Source: an uncultured Alphaproteobacteria bacterium (GTDB taxonomy: Bacteria > Pseudomonadota > Alphaproteobacteria > Rhizobiales > Beijerinckiaceae). Taken from it: a DNA stretch of 64,000 bases. Shown piece after piece: positions 1 through 6,821 of the stretch (within the stretch, counting starts at the first letter, position 1; each line of letters begins with the position of its first letter). The notes below the pieces were generated by a model, which was given only the letters and a program-made list of their open reading frames with translations, was not told where the DNA came from and searched no databases. The position numbers and the translations under genes were made by a program. The stretch is taken from assembly GCA_937988775.1 (NCBI GenBank), contig CALKHP010000030.1, positions 248,001 to 312,000 on the forward strand, written 5' to 3'.

Positions 1-1034
1 GTGCCGTCGACCAGCACGTTCATGTTCATGGAGATGCGCGATTCGAGTTCGCTGACCCGGAACAGCGATTCCATCAGCACGGCCGGATCGACGCCGCGCG
101 ATTTCGGCTCGAGCACGACGCGGACATCCTCCGCGCTCTCGTCGCGGATGTCGCCGAGCAGCGGCAGCTTCTTGGCTTCCAGCAGCTCAGCGATCTTCTC
201 GATCAGCTTGGCCTTCTGGACCAGATACGGAATTTCGGTGACGACGATCTGATAGCCACCGCGCCCGGTCTCCTCGCGGCTCCAGCGCGCGCGCACGCGA
301 AAACCGCCGCGCCCGGTGCGGTAGGTCTCGGCAATCGAACCCTTGCTCTCGACCAGGATGCCGCCGGTCGGGAAATCCGGCCCCGGCACGAAATGCATCA
401 ACTGGTCGGAGGTCGCGCCGCGATGGTCGATCAGGTAGAGCGCGGCATCGCACAGTTCGGCGGCGTTATGCGGCGGAATCGATGTCGCCATGCCGACCGC
501 GATGCCCTGGCTGCCATTGGCGAGCAGGTTCGGGAAGGCGGCCGGCAGCACGACCGGCTCCTCATCCTCGCCATTATAGGTGGCGCGGAAATCGACGGCA
601 TCCTCGTCGATACCCTGCAGCAGCAGTTGCGCGACGTCCGTGAGGCGGGCCTCGGTATAACGATAGGCGGCGGCGTTATCGCCGTCGATATTGCCGAAAT
701 TGCCCTGCCCGTCGACGAGCGGATAGCGCTGCGCGAAATCCTGGGCGAGCCGCACCATGGCGTCGTAGACCGACTGGTCGCCATGGGGATGATACTTACC
801 GATGACGTCGCCGACGACGCGGGCGCATTTCTTGAAGGCAGAGTTCGGGTCGAGCTTGAGCAGCCGCATGGCATACATCAGGCGGCGATGCACCGGCTTC
901 AAGCCGTCGCGGGCATCGGGCAGCGCGCGGTGCATGATGGTGGAGAGCGCATAGGCGAGATAGCGTTCCTCGAGCGCCTCGCGCAGATTGACCGTCTCGA
1001 TGCCGTCTCCGGAAGGCGTAGGCAAATCGTCCAT
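1..1034 (-). CDS. parC: DNA topoisomerase IV subunit A, 3' end outside window
   Basis: ParC is the DNA-cleaving and religating subunit of topoisomerase IV, which decatenates daughter chromosomes together with ParE. The reading frame starts with ATG at 1034 (MDDLPTPSGDGIETVNLREA) and stays open to the left edge, so about 344 N-terminal residues are present and the C-terminal beta-propeller is missing. The usual GyrA/ParC motifs are visible: YALSTIMHRALPDARDG near residue 30, KPVHRRLMYAM, the quinolone-determining stretch HPHGDQSVYDAMVRLAQ, and the catalytic tyrosine in AAAYRYTEARLT. ParC is preferred over GyrA because of the MDDL start and the location after recO, the normal neighbour in Rhizobiales. 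It is the last visible member of the minus-strand rpoZ-to-parC block but is set apart by a 316-base repeat-rich spacer, so it may have its own promoter. Confidence 0.93.
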   Translation of the reverse strand, partial: MDDLPTPSGDGIETVNLREALEERYLAYALSTIMHRALPDARDGLKPVHRRLMYAMRLLKLDPNSAFKKCARVVGDVIGKYHPHGDQSVYDAMVRLAQDFAQRYPLVDGQGNFGNIDGDNAAAYRYTEARLTDVAQLLLQGIDEDAVDFRATYNGEDEEPVVLPAAFPNLLANGSQGIAVGMATSIPPHNAAELCDAALYLIDHRGATSDQLMHFVPGPDFPTGGILVESKGSIAETYRTGRGGFRVRARWSREETGRGGYQIVVTEIPYLVQKAKLIEKIAELLEAKKLPLLGDIRDESAEDVRVVLEPKSRGVDPAVLMESLFRVSELESRISMNMNVLVDG

Positions 1035-1350
1035 CCTGTCGCTTTAGAGAATCAGCCGATTCGGGGCAAGGATCGGGCAAAAATGGTGGAAGTTGTGCAC
1101 AGAGCGAAAGCGAGGAGAAATCCTTCTCTCCGTCGGGGAGAAGGAGCCTGCCAAGCAGACGGATGAGGGCGCGCCTCTCGGAACGGGATCGGGCCGGTCA
1201 AGCCGGCCGATGACGGCTGGAATGTCAGCGATCCCCTCTCCACCGTCATGGGCCGGCTTGGCCGGCCCATCCCGATCGGAAAAGCACGACGTCTCATGGA
1301 TCCCGGCGCAAGGCCGGGACAAGACCGTCGAGGATTCCTGGCGCCCAGCT
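1035..1350. repeat. Repeat-rich spacer between recO and parC
   Basis: This 316-base spacer carries no credible gene. At about 1124-1166 there is a CTTCTC...GGGGAGAAGG unit followed by GGATGAGGGCG, the same type as at 38326-38490. At 1181-1279 lies a pair of inverted palindromes, one built on GGCCGGTCAAGCCGGCC and one on GGGCCGGCTTGGCCGGCCC, facing each other so that the whole can fold as one large hairpin. At about 1296-1325 there is a CCGGCGCAAGGCCGGGAC unit. The same families recur in other spacers of the window. A parC promoter must lie somewhere here but none is convincing by eye. Confidence 0.75.
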
Positions 1351-2085
1351 TCAGGCACCCTCCGTCAGCTTGAGCCGCAGGAAGGCGGCGCGGGCCTCGG
1401 GCAGTTGCAGGCCGCGCGGCTCGAAAACATCGCGCTTGAGGAAGAAACCGGTCAGTTCCAGCCCGGCGGCGATCTCGATGTCCGAGGTCTCAGCGCCTTC
1501 GAGCCGTTCGGCGCCGAGAAAGGCCGGCAGCGCCAGCATACGATCCTTGTACGGCTCTCCCGCCACGCGGCAGACGGCGCGGCCGGATTTCGGCGACACA
1601 TAGATCAGGTCCTCGGTGGTGCCGGTCGCGGCGCATCGGCCGAGATCGAGGCCGAAGCCGAGTTCGCCGAGCAGCGCCAGTTCGAAACGCGCCATCAGCG
1701 GACTCAGGAGCACCGGCTGATCGAGATGCGCGAGCAGCACATTGAGCGTCTCGAACAGCGCCTCGTGCGGATCGCGCTCGGCCAGCATGCGCAGCAGGCC
1801 AGCGGCCCAGTTGATGCCGTAGAGCGCCGGCGCGCTATCGATCATCCGCGCGGCGCGCAAATCCGTGCCCTCGACCGTATAGGTGCCGAGATGTTCGTCG
1901 AGCCGCGCGTACCATGTCGCCTCGACCGCGTTACCGGCCTGCAGCACGGCGACCAGCCGCTTGCCGTGGCCGCCGCGCACCAAGCCGAGATGGCGTCCGT
2001 GCCGGCGCGTCATCAATTCCAGCAGGCTGGCATTCTCGCCGTGCCGCCTGGTGCCGAGCACGATGGCGTCGTCAGTCCATTGCAT
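1351..2085 (-). CDS. recO: DNA repair protein RecO
   Basis: RecO is the recombination mediator that, with RecR, loads RecA on SSB-coated single-stranded DNA and anneals strands. The product is 244 residues, normal for the family. ATG at 2085 gives MQWTDDAIVLGTRRHGENAS, the standard RecO N-terminal OB-fold opening; frames upstream of this ATG are not conserved in character. The following VMTRRHGRHLGLVRGGHGKR-like region and the alpha-helical C-terminal half with LLMLAERDPHEALFETLN fit the family. No clear four-cysteine zinc cluster is visible, as in many alphaproteobacterial members. It lies downstream of era on the same strand, separated by 165 bases that contain a palindromic repeat pair. 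Confidence 0.9.
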   Translation of the reverse strand: MQWTDDAIVLGTRRHGENASLLELMTRRHGRHLGLVRGGHGKRLVAVLQAGNAVEATWYARLDEHLGTYTVEGTDLRAARMIDSAPALYGINWAAGLLRMLAERDPHEALFETLNVLLAHLDQPVLLSPLMARFELALLGELGFGLDLGRCAATGTTEDLIYVSPKSGRAVCRVAGEPYKDRMLALPAFLGAERLEGAETSDIEIAAGLELTGFFLKRDVFEPRGLQLPEARAAFLRLKLTEGA

Positions 2086-2146
2086 GACAGGAGGTCGCGC
2101 TAGAACCGGGCCGGCGTCAAGCCCGCGTATATTCCAACAATAACTC

Positions 2147-2220
2147 CACCTCATCCTGAGCTTGTCGAAGGATGCTGACAGGCGCCATCTGGAACATGTT
2201 TCGACAGACTCAACATGAGG
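2147..2220. repeat. Inverted pair of TTCGACAAGCTCAGGAT-type repeats
   Basis: Two units face each other: CTCATCCTGAGCTTGTCGAA at 2151-2170 and TTTCGACAGACTCAACATGAGG at the right end of the element (about 2199-2220). The inner spacer is GGATGCTGACAGGCGCCATCTGGAACATG. The same pair with the same spacer theme recurs at 10495-10569, 29180-29252, 38518-38596 and 39920-40110. The element sits between era and recO. Confidence 0.75.
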
Positions 2221-2250
2221 GCGGAGGAAAGGTGCGCCCGCGCGCCGCCG

Positions 2251-3180
2251 CTACTTCTTCGGGTAGTCGAGCCCCATCTCGCGATAGCGCTCGGGGTCGT
2301 TTTCCCAGTTCTCGCGCACCTTCACGAACAAGAACAGGTGGACCTTGGTTTCAGCCATCTCGGCGATTTCAGCGCGGGCGGCGCTGCCGATTGCCTTGAT
2401 GGTACGACCGCCCTCGCCGAGCACGATCTTGCGCTGGCTTTCGCGCTCGACGAAAATCGTCTGCTCGATACGCACCGAGCCGTTCTTCTGCTCGGTCCAG
2501 GCCTCCGTCTCGACCGTCGAGCGGTACGGCAACTCGTCGTGCAGGCGCTCGTAGATCTTTTCGCGCGTGATCTCGGAGGCCAGGAAGCGCAGCGGCGCGT
2601 CCGACATCTGGTCTTCCGGATAAAGATACGGACCGGGCGGCAGCCGGCTTTCGAGCCAGTGGGCAATGTCGGGCACGCCGTAGCCGGTCAGCGCCGCCAC
2701 CATGAAGGTCGCCTCGAAGCGCACCTTGGCATTGAGCGCCGCGCTCAGCGCCAGAAGCTTGTCCTTGGCGATGGTATCGACCTTGTTGAGCACCAGGAAC
2801 AGCGGCTGGCGCGCGCCGGCAAGGCGCTCCAGAAGGTCGAGATTCTCGTCCGTATTGGCCCAGCCAACATCGATCAGCACGCCGATGAGATCGGCATCCG
2901 TCGCCCCGCCCCAGGCGCTGGTGACCATGGCGCGGTCAAGCCGGCGCTTCGGCTTGAAGATGCCGGGCGTATCGACGAAGATCATCTGCGTGCGGCCGCT
3001 CATGGCGATGCCGCGCACCTGGGTGCGCGTCGTCTGCACCTTGCGGCTGACAATCGAGATTTTCGACCCGACAAGGCTGTTGAGCAGCGTGGATTTGCCG
3101 GCGTTCGGCACGCCGATCAGCGCCACGAAGCCGCACCGGGTCGGCGCCTCGGGCTGCTTGGCCTCCTCGTGCTCAGTCAT
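2251..3180 (-). CDS. era: GTPase Era
   Basis: Era is an essential GTPase that binds the 3' end of 16S rRNA through a KH domain and acts in 30S subunit maturation. The product has 309 residues. G1 is GVPNAGKS at residues 23-30, the switch region TTRTQVRGI follows, G3 is DTPG, G4 is NKVD, and the C-terminal type II KH domain includes IVLGEGGRTIKAIGSAAR (GxxG-type loop). The ATG at 3180 is chosen because longer frames upstream lack family character and because it overlaps the rnc stop by 8 bases, giving tight coupling lepB-rnc-era. Nothing is missing. Confidence 0.96.
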   Translation of the reverse strand: MTEHEEAKQPEAPTRCGFVALIGVPNAGKSTLLNSLVGSKISIVSRKVQTTRTQVRGIAMSGRTQMIFVDTPGIFKPKRRLDRAMVTSAWGGATDADLIGVLIDVGWANTDENLDLLERLAGARQPLFLVLNKVDTIAKDKLLALSAALNAKVRFEATFMVAALTGYGVPDIAHWLESRLPPGPYLYPEDQMSDAPLRFLASEITREKIYERLHDELPYRSTVETEAWTEQKNGSVRIEQTIFVERESQRKIVLGEGGRTIKAIGSAARAEIAEMAETKVHLFLFVKVRENWENDPERYREMGLDYPKK

Positions 3181-3883
3181 GTGCGATCCCCTCTCGCGCC
3201 AGGAAATTCCGGGCGGCATCCTGTTCGCCAAGCCGTTTGGAGGCGCCTCGCCCCTCCTGCGGTGCGAGGCCATCGACTTCCGCCGCGATGACGAACACCG
3301 GCGCGTGATCCGGCCCGCTGCGCGCCGTCTCGCGGTAAACCGGCGTCGGCAACCCTTGCCCCTGCGCCCATTCCTGCAGCCGCGTCTTGGCATCGCGCAA
3401 CGGACGGCTCGGCGCCAGCATGCGCGGGTGCCAGAAACGCTCGACCATGGCGGCAGCGGCCTCGAACCCGCCATCGAGGAACACCGCGCCGATCACGGCC
3501 TCGCAAGCATCCGCCAGGATCGCATCCTTGCCGCGCCCGCCGGATTGCGCCTCGCCCGGCCCCAGCATCAGGAGGGGGCCGAGACGCCAATCATGGGCGA
3601 CTGCGGCGCAACTCTCACGCCGCACCAGTTCGGCCAGCCGGCGCGACAACTCGCCTTCCTCGGCATAGGGGAAGGCCCGGTAAAGCATGGCCGTGACGGC
3701 GAGCCCGAGCACGCGGTCACCCAGAAACTCCAGCCGCTGGTTGGAGAGATGGCGCGCATCGGCCGGCTTGACGGCGCTCAGATGCGTCAGCGCGCGCTCA
3801 AGCAGCACCCGATCGCCAAAGCGATAATCGAGCGTCGATTCGAGGCCGGAGAGCGTCGTATCGGTTCGCGTCACAAGCGTCAT
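3173..3883 (-). CDS. rnc: Ribonuclease III
   Basis: RNase III cleaves double-stranded RNA in rRNA precursors and mRNAs. The 236-residue product has the N-terminal nuclease domain with RLEFLGDRVLG (E52, D56) and ILADACEAVIGAVFLDGG, and a C-terminal dsRNA-binding domain from about residue 165 (KTRLQEWAQGQGLPTPVYR). The residue before R50 is Q49 where E. coli has Glu38; related alphaproteobacteria may share this, so the enzyme is expected to be active. Its ATG overlaps the lepB stop as ATGA, and its own stop lies inside era. This lepB-rnc-era order is typical and points to one transcript. Confidence 0.95.
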   Translation of the reverse strand: MTLVTRTDTTLSGLESTLDYRFGDRVLLERALTHLSAVKPADARHLSNQRLEFLGDRVLGLAVTAMLYRAFPYAEEGELSRRLAELVRRESCAAVAHDWRLGPLLMLGPGEAQSGGRGKDAILADACEAVIGAVFLDGGFEAAAAMVERFWHPRMLAPSRPLRDAKTRLQEWAQGQGLPTPVYRETARSGPDHAPVFVIAAEVDGLAPQEGRGASKRLGEQDAARNFLAREGIAHD

Positions 3884-4677
3884 TTAATCCGCTGGAAGAT
3901 ACGATTCCAGCGGATGTGCATGTTGAACACGTTCTTCACCATGCCGATCAGCCCGCTCGAGTGCTCGCCCGCTTCCTCAGGCCCGCTATCGACCGAGAAG
4001 AAGATGATCTCGGCCCGGCCGACGAAATTCTCGAACGGCACGTAGCCGACATCGTTGAGCGCGCGACTATCGGTGGAGTTGTCGCGATTGTCACCCATCA
4101 TGAAATAATTATTGGCCGGAACGACGTATTCGAAGGTGTTGTCCCAGTATCCGTGATCGCCCTCGCGCTCGATCACCTCATGCGAGACGCCGCCGGGCAA
4201 TGTCTCGATATAGGCCGGGACGTCGACCTGCCGGCCGTAAGAATCGGTGGTGCGATACGGTGTCGTCTGCTGACGCGGAACCATCGTGCCGTTGATGAAG
4301 AGCCGTCCATCGATCATCTGGATGCGATCGCCCGGCAGGCCGATGACGCGCTTGATATAATCGGTCGTCCCATCCTTCGGCAGCTTGAACACCGCGATAT
4401 CGCCACGCTTGGGATCGCTGGCGAAGATCCGCCCCGAGAACGGCGCGGCGCTGAACGGGAAGGAATGCTTCGAATAGCCGTAGGCATATTTGGAAACGAA
4501 CAGATAATCGCCGACGAGCAACGTCGGAATCAACGAACCGGACGGGATATTGAACGGCTGAAACAGGAAGGTCCGCACCACGACCGCGATCAGCAGGGCC
4601 TGGATGATGACCTTGACGGTTTCGAGAATGCCGCCATCCGCAGCTTTGGCCTTCTGCGGCTTTGTATCCTGAGTCAT
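3880..4677 (-). CDS. lepB: Signal peptidase I
   Basis: LepB cleaves signal peptides from exported proteins at the periplasmic face of the inner membrane. The product has 265 residues. One N-terminal membrane segment spans about residues 22-39. The catalytic serine is S48 in IPSGSLIPTLLVGD (the family usually reads SGSMxPT; here Leu replaces Met) and the general-base lysine is K109 in DYIKRVIGLPGD. The later box GDNRDNSTDSR is present. ATG at 4677 (MTQDTKPQKAKA) matches family lengths; an in-frame extension to 4869 has a proline- and arginine-rich sequence overlapping repeats and is rejected. The stop is fused to the rnc start (ATGA). Confidence 0.95.
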   Translation of the reverse strand: MTQDTKPQKAKAADGGILETVKVIIQALLIAVVVRTFLFQPFNIPSGSLIPTLLVGDYLFVSKYAYGYSKHSFPFSAAPFSGRIFASDPKRGDIAVFKLPKDGTTDYIKRVIGLPGDRIQMIDGRLFINGTMVPRQQTTPYRTTDSYGRQVDVPAYIETLPGGVSHEVIEREGDHGYWDNTFEYVVPANNYFMMGDNRDNSTDSRALNDVGYVPFENFVGRAEIIFFSVDSGPEEAGEHSSGLIGMVKNVFNMHIRWNRIFQRIK

Positions 4678-5036
4678 GCTGGAAATGTCCGGTTGAGAGC
4701 CGTTCCCTATAGACCCTGAACAGATGGGGGGCAATGCGGGCACGCTGCCGCAGGGGGCACGGCGCAGACCACAACGCCTGTCATTCCTGCGGAGGCGGGA
4801 ATCCAGAAGCCAAAGTGCCGGCGGCGCCGGGAATGACAGTGAGAGTGTGGCACATGGCAGGAAGAGCATGGCCGCGCTGCAACCGTGCCGCCTTTCCGAA
4901 GCGGGATCGGCCGGTCAGGCCGGCCGATGACGGGTGAAATGTTGGCGCGGCATCCTCCGCCGTCATGGGCCGGTTCATCCGGCCCATCCCGATGCGAGGG
5001 GCAATACCGGATTCCGGCCGGGACAAGGGCGCTCGC
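4678..5036. repeat. Repeat-rich spacer between acpS and lepB
   Basis: This 359-base spacer has no credible gene. At 4778-4840 is an inverted pair of CATTCCCG-type units (GTCATTCCTGCGG...CCGGGAATGACAG). At 4894-4996 is a BIME-like pair: GGATCGGCCGGTCAGGCCGGCC with an opposing GGGCCGGTTCATCCGGCCC. A GGATTCCGGCCGGGACAAGG unit follows near 5007-5028. The spacer probably interrupts the operon from pyrE-pdxJ-acpS to lepB, so a lepB promoter is expected in the part nearest 4678, where CCCTATAGACC-like AT-richer sequence occurs at about 4703-4715. Confidence 0.72.
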
Positions 5037-5441
5037 TCACCCTGCGATCGGCCGCGCCTCGATGACCACAAAGGCCTGCGCATAGGGGTATTCGTCGGTG
5101 ATGGTCAGGTGGATCGCCGGCGCATGGCCTTCCGGCACCAGCGTGGCAAGGCGCGCCGCCGCGCCGCCGGTCAGCGCCATGGTCGGCTGGCCGGTGCGCA
5201 GGTTGACCACGCCCATCTCGCGCCAGGCGATCCCCATGCGCAGGCCGGTGCCGAGCGCCTTGGCGCAGGCTTCCTTGGCGGCGAAGCGCTTGGCATAGGA
5301 GGCGGCGCGCTGGGCGCGGCGCTCCGAGCGCGCGCGCTCGACGGGCGTAAAAACCCGCGCGATGAAGCGCTCGCCATGGCGCACCAACGTCTTCTCGATG
5401 CGGCGGATATCGCAGAGATCGGCACCGATGCCGAGGATCAT
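5037..5441 (-). CDS. acpS: Holo-[acyl-carrier-protein] synthase
   Basis: AcpS transfers 4'-phosphopantetheine from CoA to the serine of acyl carrier protein. The product is 134 residues, the normal size of the trimeric AcpS type. The metal-binding aspartate is D8 in GIGADLCDIRRIEKTL, and the second signature is FAAKEACAKALGTG (Glu-Ala pattern) near residue 53. The last residues (FVVIEARPIAG) are typical. It starts 4 bases after pdxJ ends, so the two are almost certainly cotranscribed. The pdxJ-acpS pairing is widespread in proteobacteria. Confidence 0.95.
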   Translation of the reverse strand: MILGIGADLCDIRRIEKTLVRHGERFIARVFTPVERARSERRAQRAASYAKRFAAKEACAKALGTGLRMGIAWREMGVVNLRTGQPTMALTGGAAARLATLVPEGHAPAIHLTITDEYPYAQAFVVIEARPIAG

Positions 5442-5445
5442 CGCC

Positions 5446-6198
5446 TCAGCCGGCCGGATTGCGGCCGCGTTCCATCGCGGCGCGCATCGTCCAGATCGCC
5501 GCCGGAAGCCCGGTGAAGATCGCCTCGCCGATCAGGAAATGGCCGATATTGAACTCGGCGAAGTCAGGGACAGCGGCCAAGGTCTCGGCGGTGGCGAAAT
5601 CGAGCCCGTGGCCGGCATGCATTTCGAGCCCGAGCGAGGCGCCATAGGCCGCGCCCTCGCTGAGGCGTCGCAACTCGCGCGCCGCCGCGGCCTCATGGCC
5701 ATGGGCGACCGCCTCGCACCAGCTTCCGGTGTGCAGTTCCACGACCGGCGCGTTGAGTTCGGCCGCCATGTCGAGCACCTGCCTGTCGGCCTCGACAAAC
5801 AGCGATACGCGCACGCCCTCGCCGCGCAGCGCGTCGATGAACGGCTTGAGGTGATCGCGGCCGCCGACGATATCGAGCCCGCCCTCGGTGGTGCGCTCCT
5901 CGCGCTTTTCCGGCACCAGGCAGGCGGCGTGCGGCTTGATGCGCCGCGCCATGGCGACCATCTCGTCGGTCGCCGCCATCTCGAAATTCAGCGGCTTGGA
6001 GATTTCGGCCTTGAGCCGCTCGATATCGGCGTCGCGGATGTGGCGGCGATCCTCGCGCAAATGCGCGGTGATGCCGTCGGCACCCGATTCGATGGCGAGC
6101 AGCGCCGCGCGCACCGGATCGGGCAGCGCGCCGCCGCGCGCGTTGCGCACCGTGGCGACGTGATCGATATTGACGCCGAGGCGCAGCGGGCCGGTCAT
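5446..6198 (-). CDS. pdxJ: Pyridoxine 5'-phosphate synthase
   Basis: PdxJ condenses 3-amino-2-oxopropyl phosphate with 1-deoxyxylulose 5-phosphate to form pyridoxine 5'-phosphate, the last ring-forming step of DXP-dependent vitamin B6 synthesis. The 250-residue TIM barrel starts LRLGVNIDHVATVRNARGG and carries HLREDRRHIRD, FEMAAT, CLVPEKREERTTEGG and a terminal EFNIGHFLIGEAIFTGL, all hallmarks. ATG at 6198 overlaps the pyrE stop as ATGA; the longer in-frame extension lies inside pyrE and is arginine-rich noise. Confidence 0.96.
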   Translation of the reverse strand: MTGPLRLGVNIDHVATVRNARGGALPDPVRAALLAIESGADGITAHLREDRRHIRDADIERLKAEISKPLNFEMAATDEMVAMARRIKPHAACLVPEKREERTTEGGLDIVGGRDHLKPFIDALRGEGVRVSLFVEADRQVLDMAAELNAPVVELHTGSWCEAVAHGHEAAAARELRRLSEGAAYGASLGLEMHAGHGLDFATAETLAAVPDFAEFNIGHFLIGEAIFTGLPAAIWTMRAAMERGRNPAG

Positions 6199-6779
6199 AC
6201 CGCGAGCCCCCGGCTGCCCGGCTTGACCGGCGGCAGCGCCGCCAGTTCGGGCGGCAAGGCGTCGGGTGCGTAATCCGGCACGAAATACGAGGCGAGCGCG
6301 ACCAGCGGCACGCCGAGATCGACCTTGCCGCCGGAGCGGTCGATCAGGCAGGCGGCACCGACCAGTTCGCCCGGCTCGCCGGCAATCGCCGCCAGGCACT
6401 CGCGCGACGACAGGCCGGTGGTGACGATATCCTCGACCATGACGGTGCGGGCGCCCTTGGGGATGGCGAAGCCGCGCCGCAGGCGGAACTGGCCATCCTC
6501 GCGCTCGACGAACACCGCCTTGGCACCAAGTGCACGGGCCGTCTCATAGCCCGGCACGATGCCCCCCACAGCCGGCGAGACGACATAATCGATCTTGCCG
6601 AGGCGGGCCTCGATCTTTTTCGCGAGCGCGCTGCATAGCCTTTCGGTGCGCACCGGGTCCATGAAAATGAACATCTTCTGCAGGAAGACCGGGCTGCGCC
6701 GGCCCGATGACAGGATGAAATGCCCTTCGAGCAGCGCGCCGGCGGCCCGGAATTCGGCGAGGACGTCTTCAGTGTTCAT
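6195..6779 (-). CDS. pyrE: Orotate phosphoribosyltransferase
   Basis: PyrE converts orotate and PRPP to orotidine 5'-phosphate in UMP synthesis. The 194-residue product has the phosphoribosyl-binding signature TVMVEDIVTTGLSS and the catalytic-loop lysine region FVEREDGQFRLRRGF. It belongs to the short alphaproteobacterial OPRT group (AGALLEGHFILSSGRRSPVFLQK). ATG at 6779 (MNTEDVLAEF) is chosen; a TTG at 6797 would add six residues and cannot be excluded. It follows rsh by 42 bases and is coupled to pdxJ through ATGA. Confidence 0.94.
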   Translation of the reverse strand: MNTEDVLAEFRAAGALLEGHFILSSGRRSPVFLQKMFIFMDPVRTERLCSALAKKIEARLGKIDYVVSPAVGGIVPGYETARALGAKAVFVEREDGQFRLRRGFAIPKGARTVMVEDIVTTGLSSRECLAAIAGEPGELVGAACLIDRSGGKVDLGVPLVALASYFVPDYAPDALPPELAALPPVKPGSRGLAV

Positions 6780-6821
6780 GGCTTCGTGTAGTGGCAAAAC
6801 TTCGCGCCGAGCGCAACCGGA

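Noticed and set aside
1093..2103. Open frame of 336 codons on the plus strand across the recO region
   Set aside because: Begins in the repeat-rich spacer and runs antisense to recO; translation has no domain.
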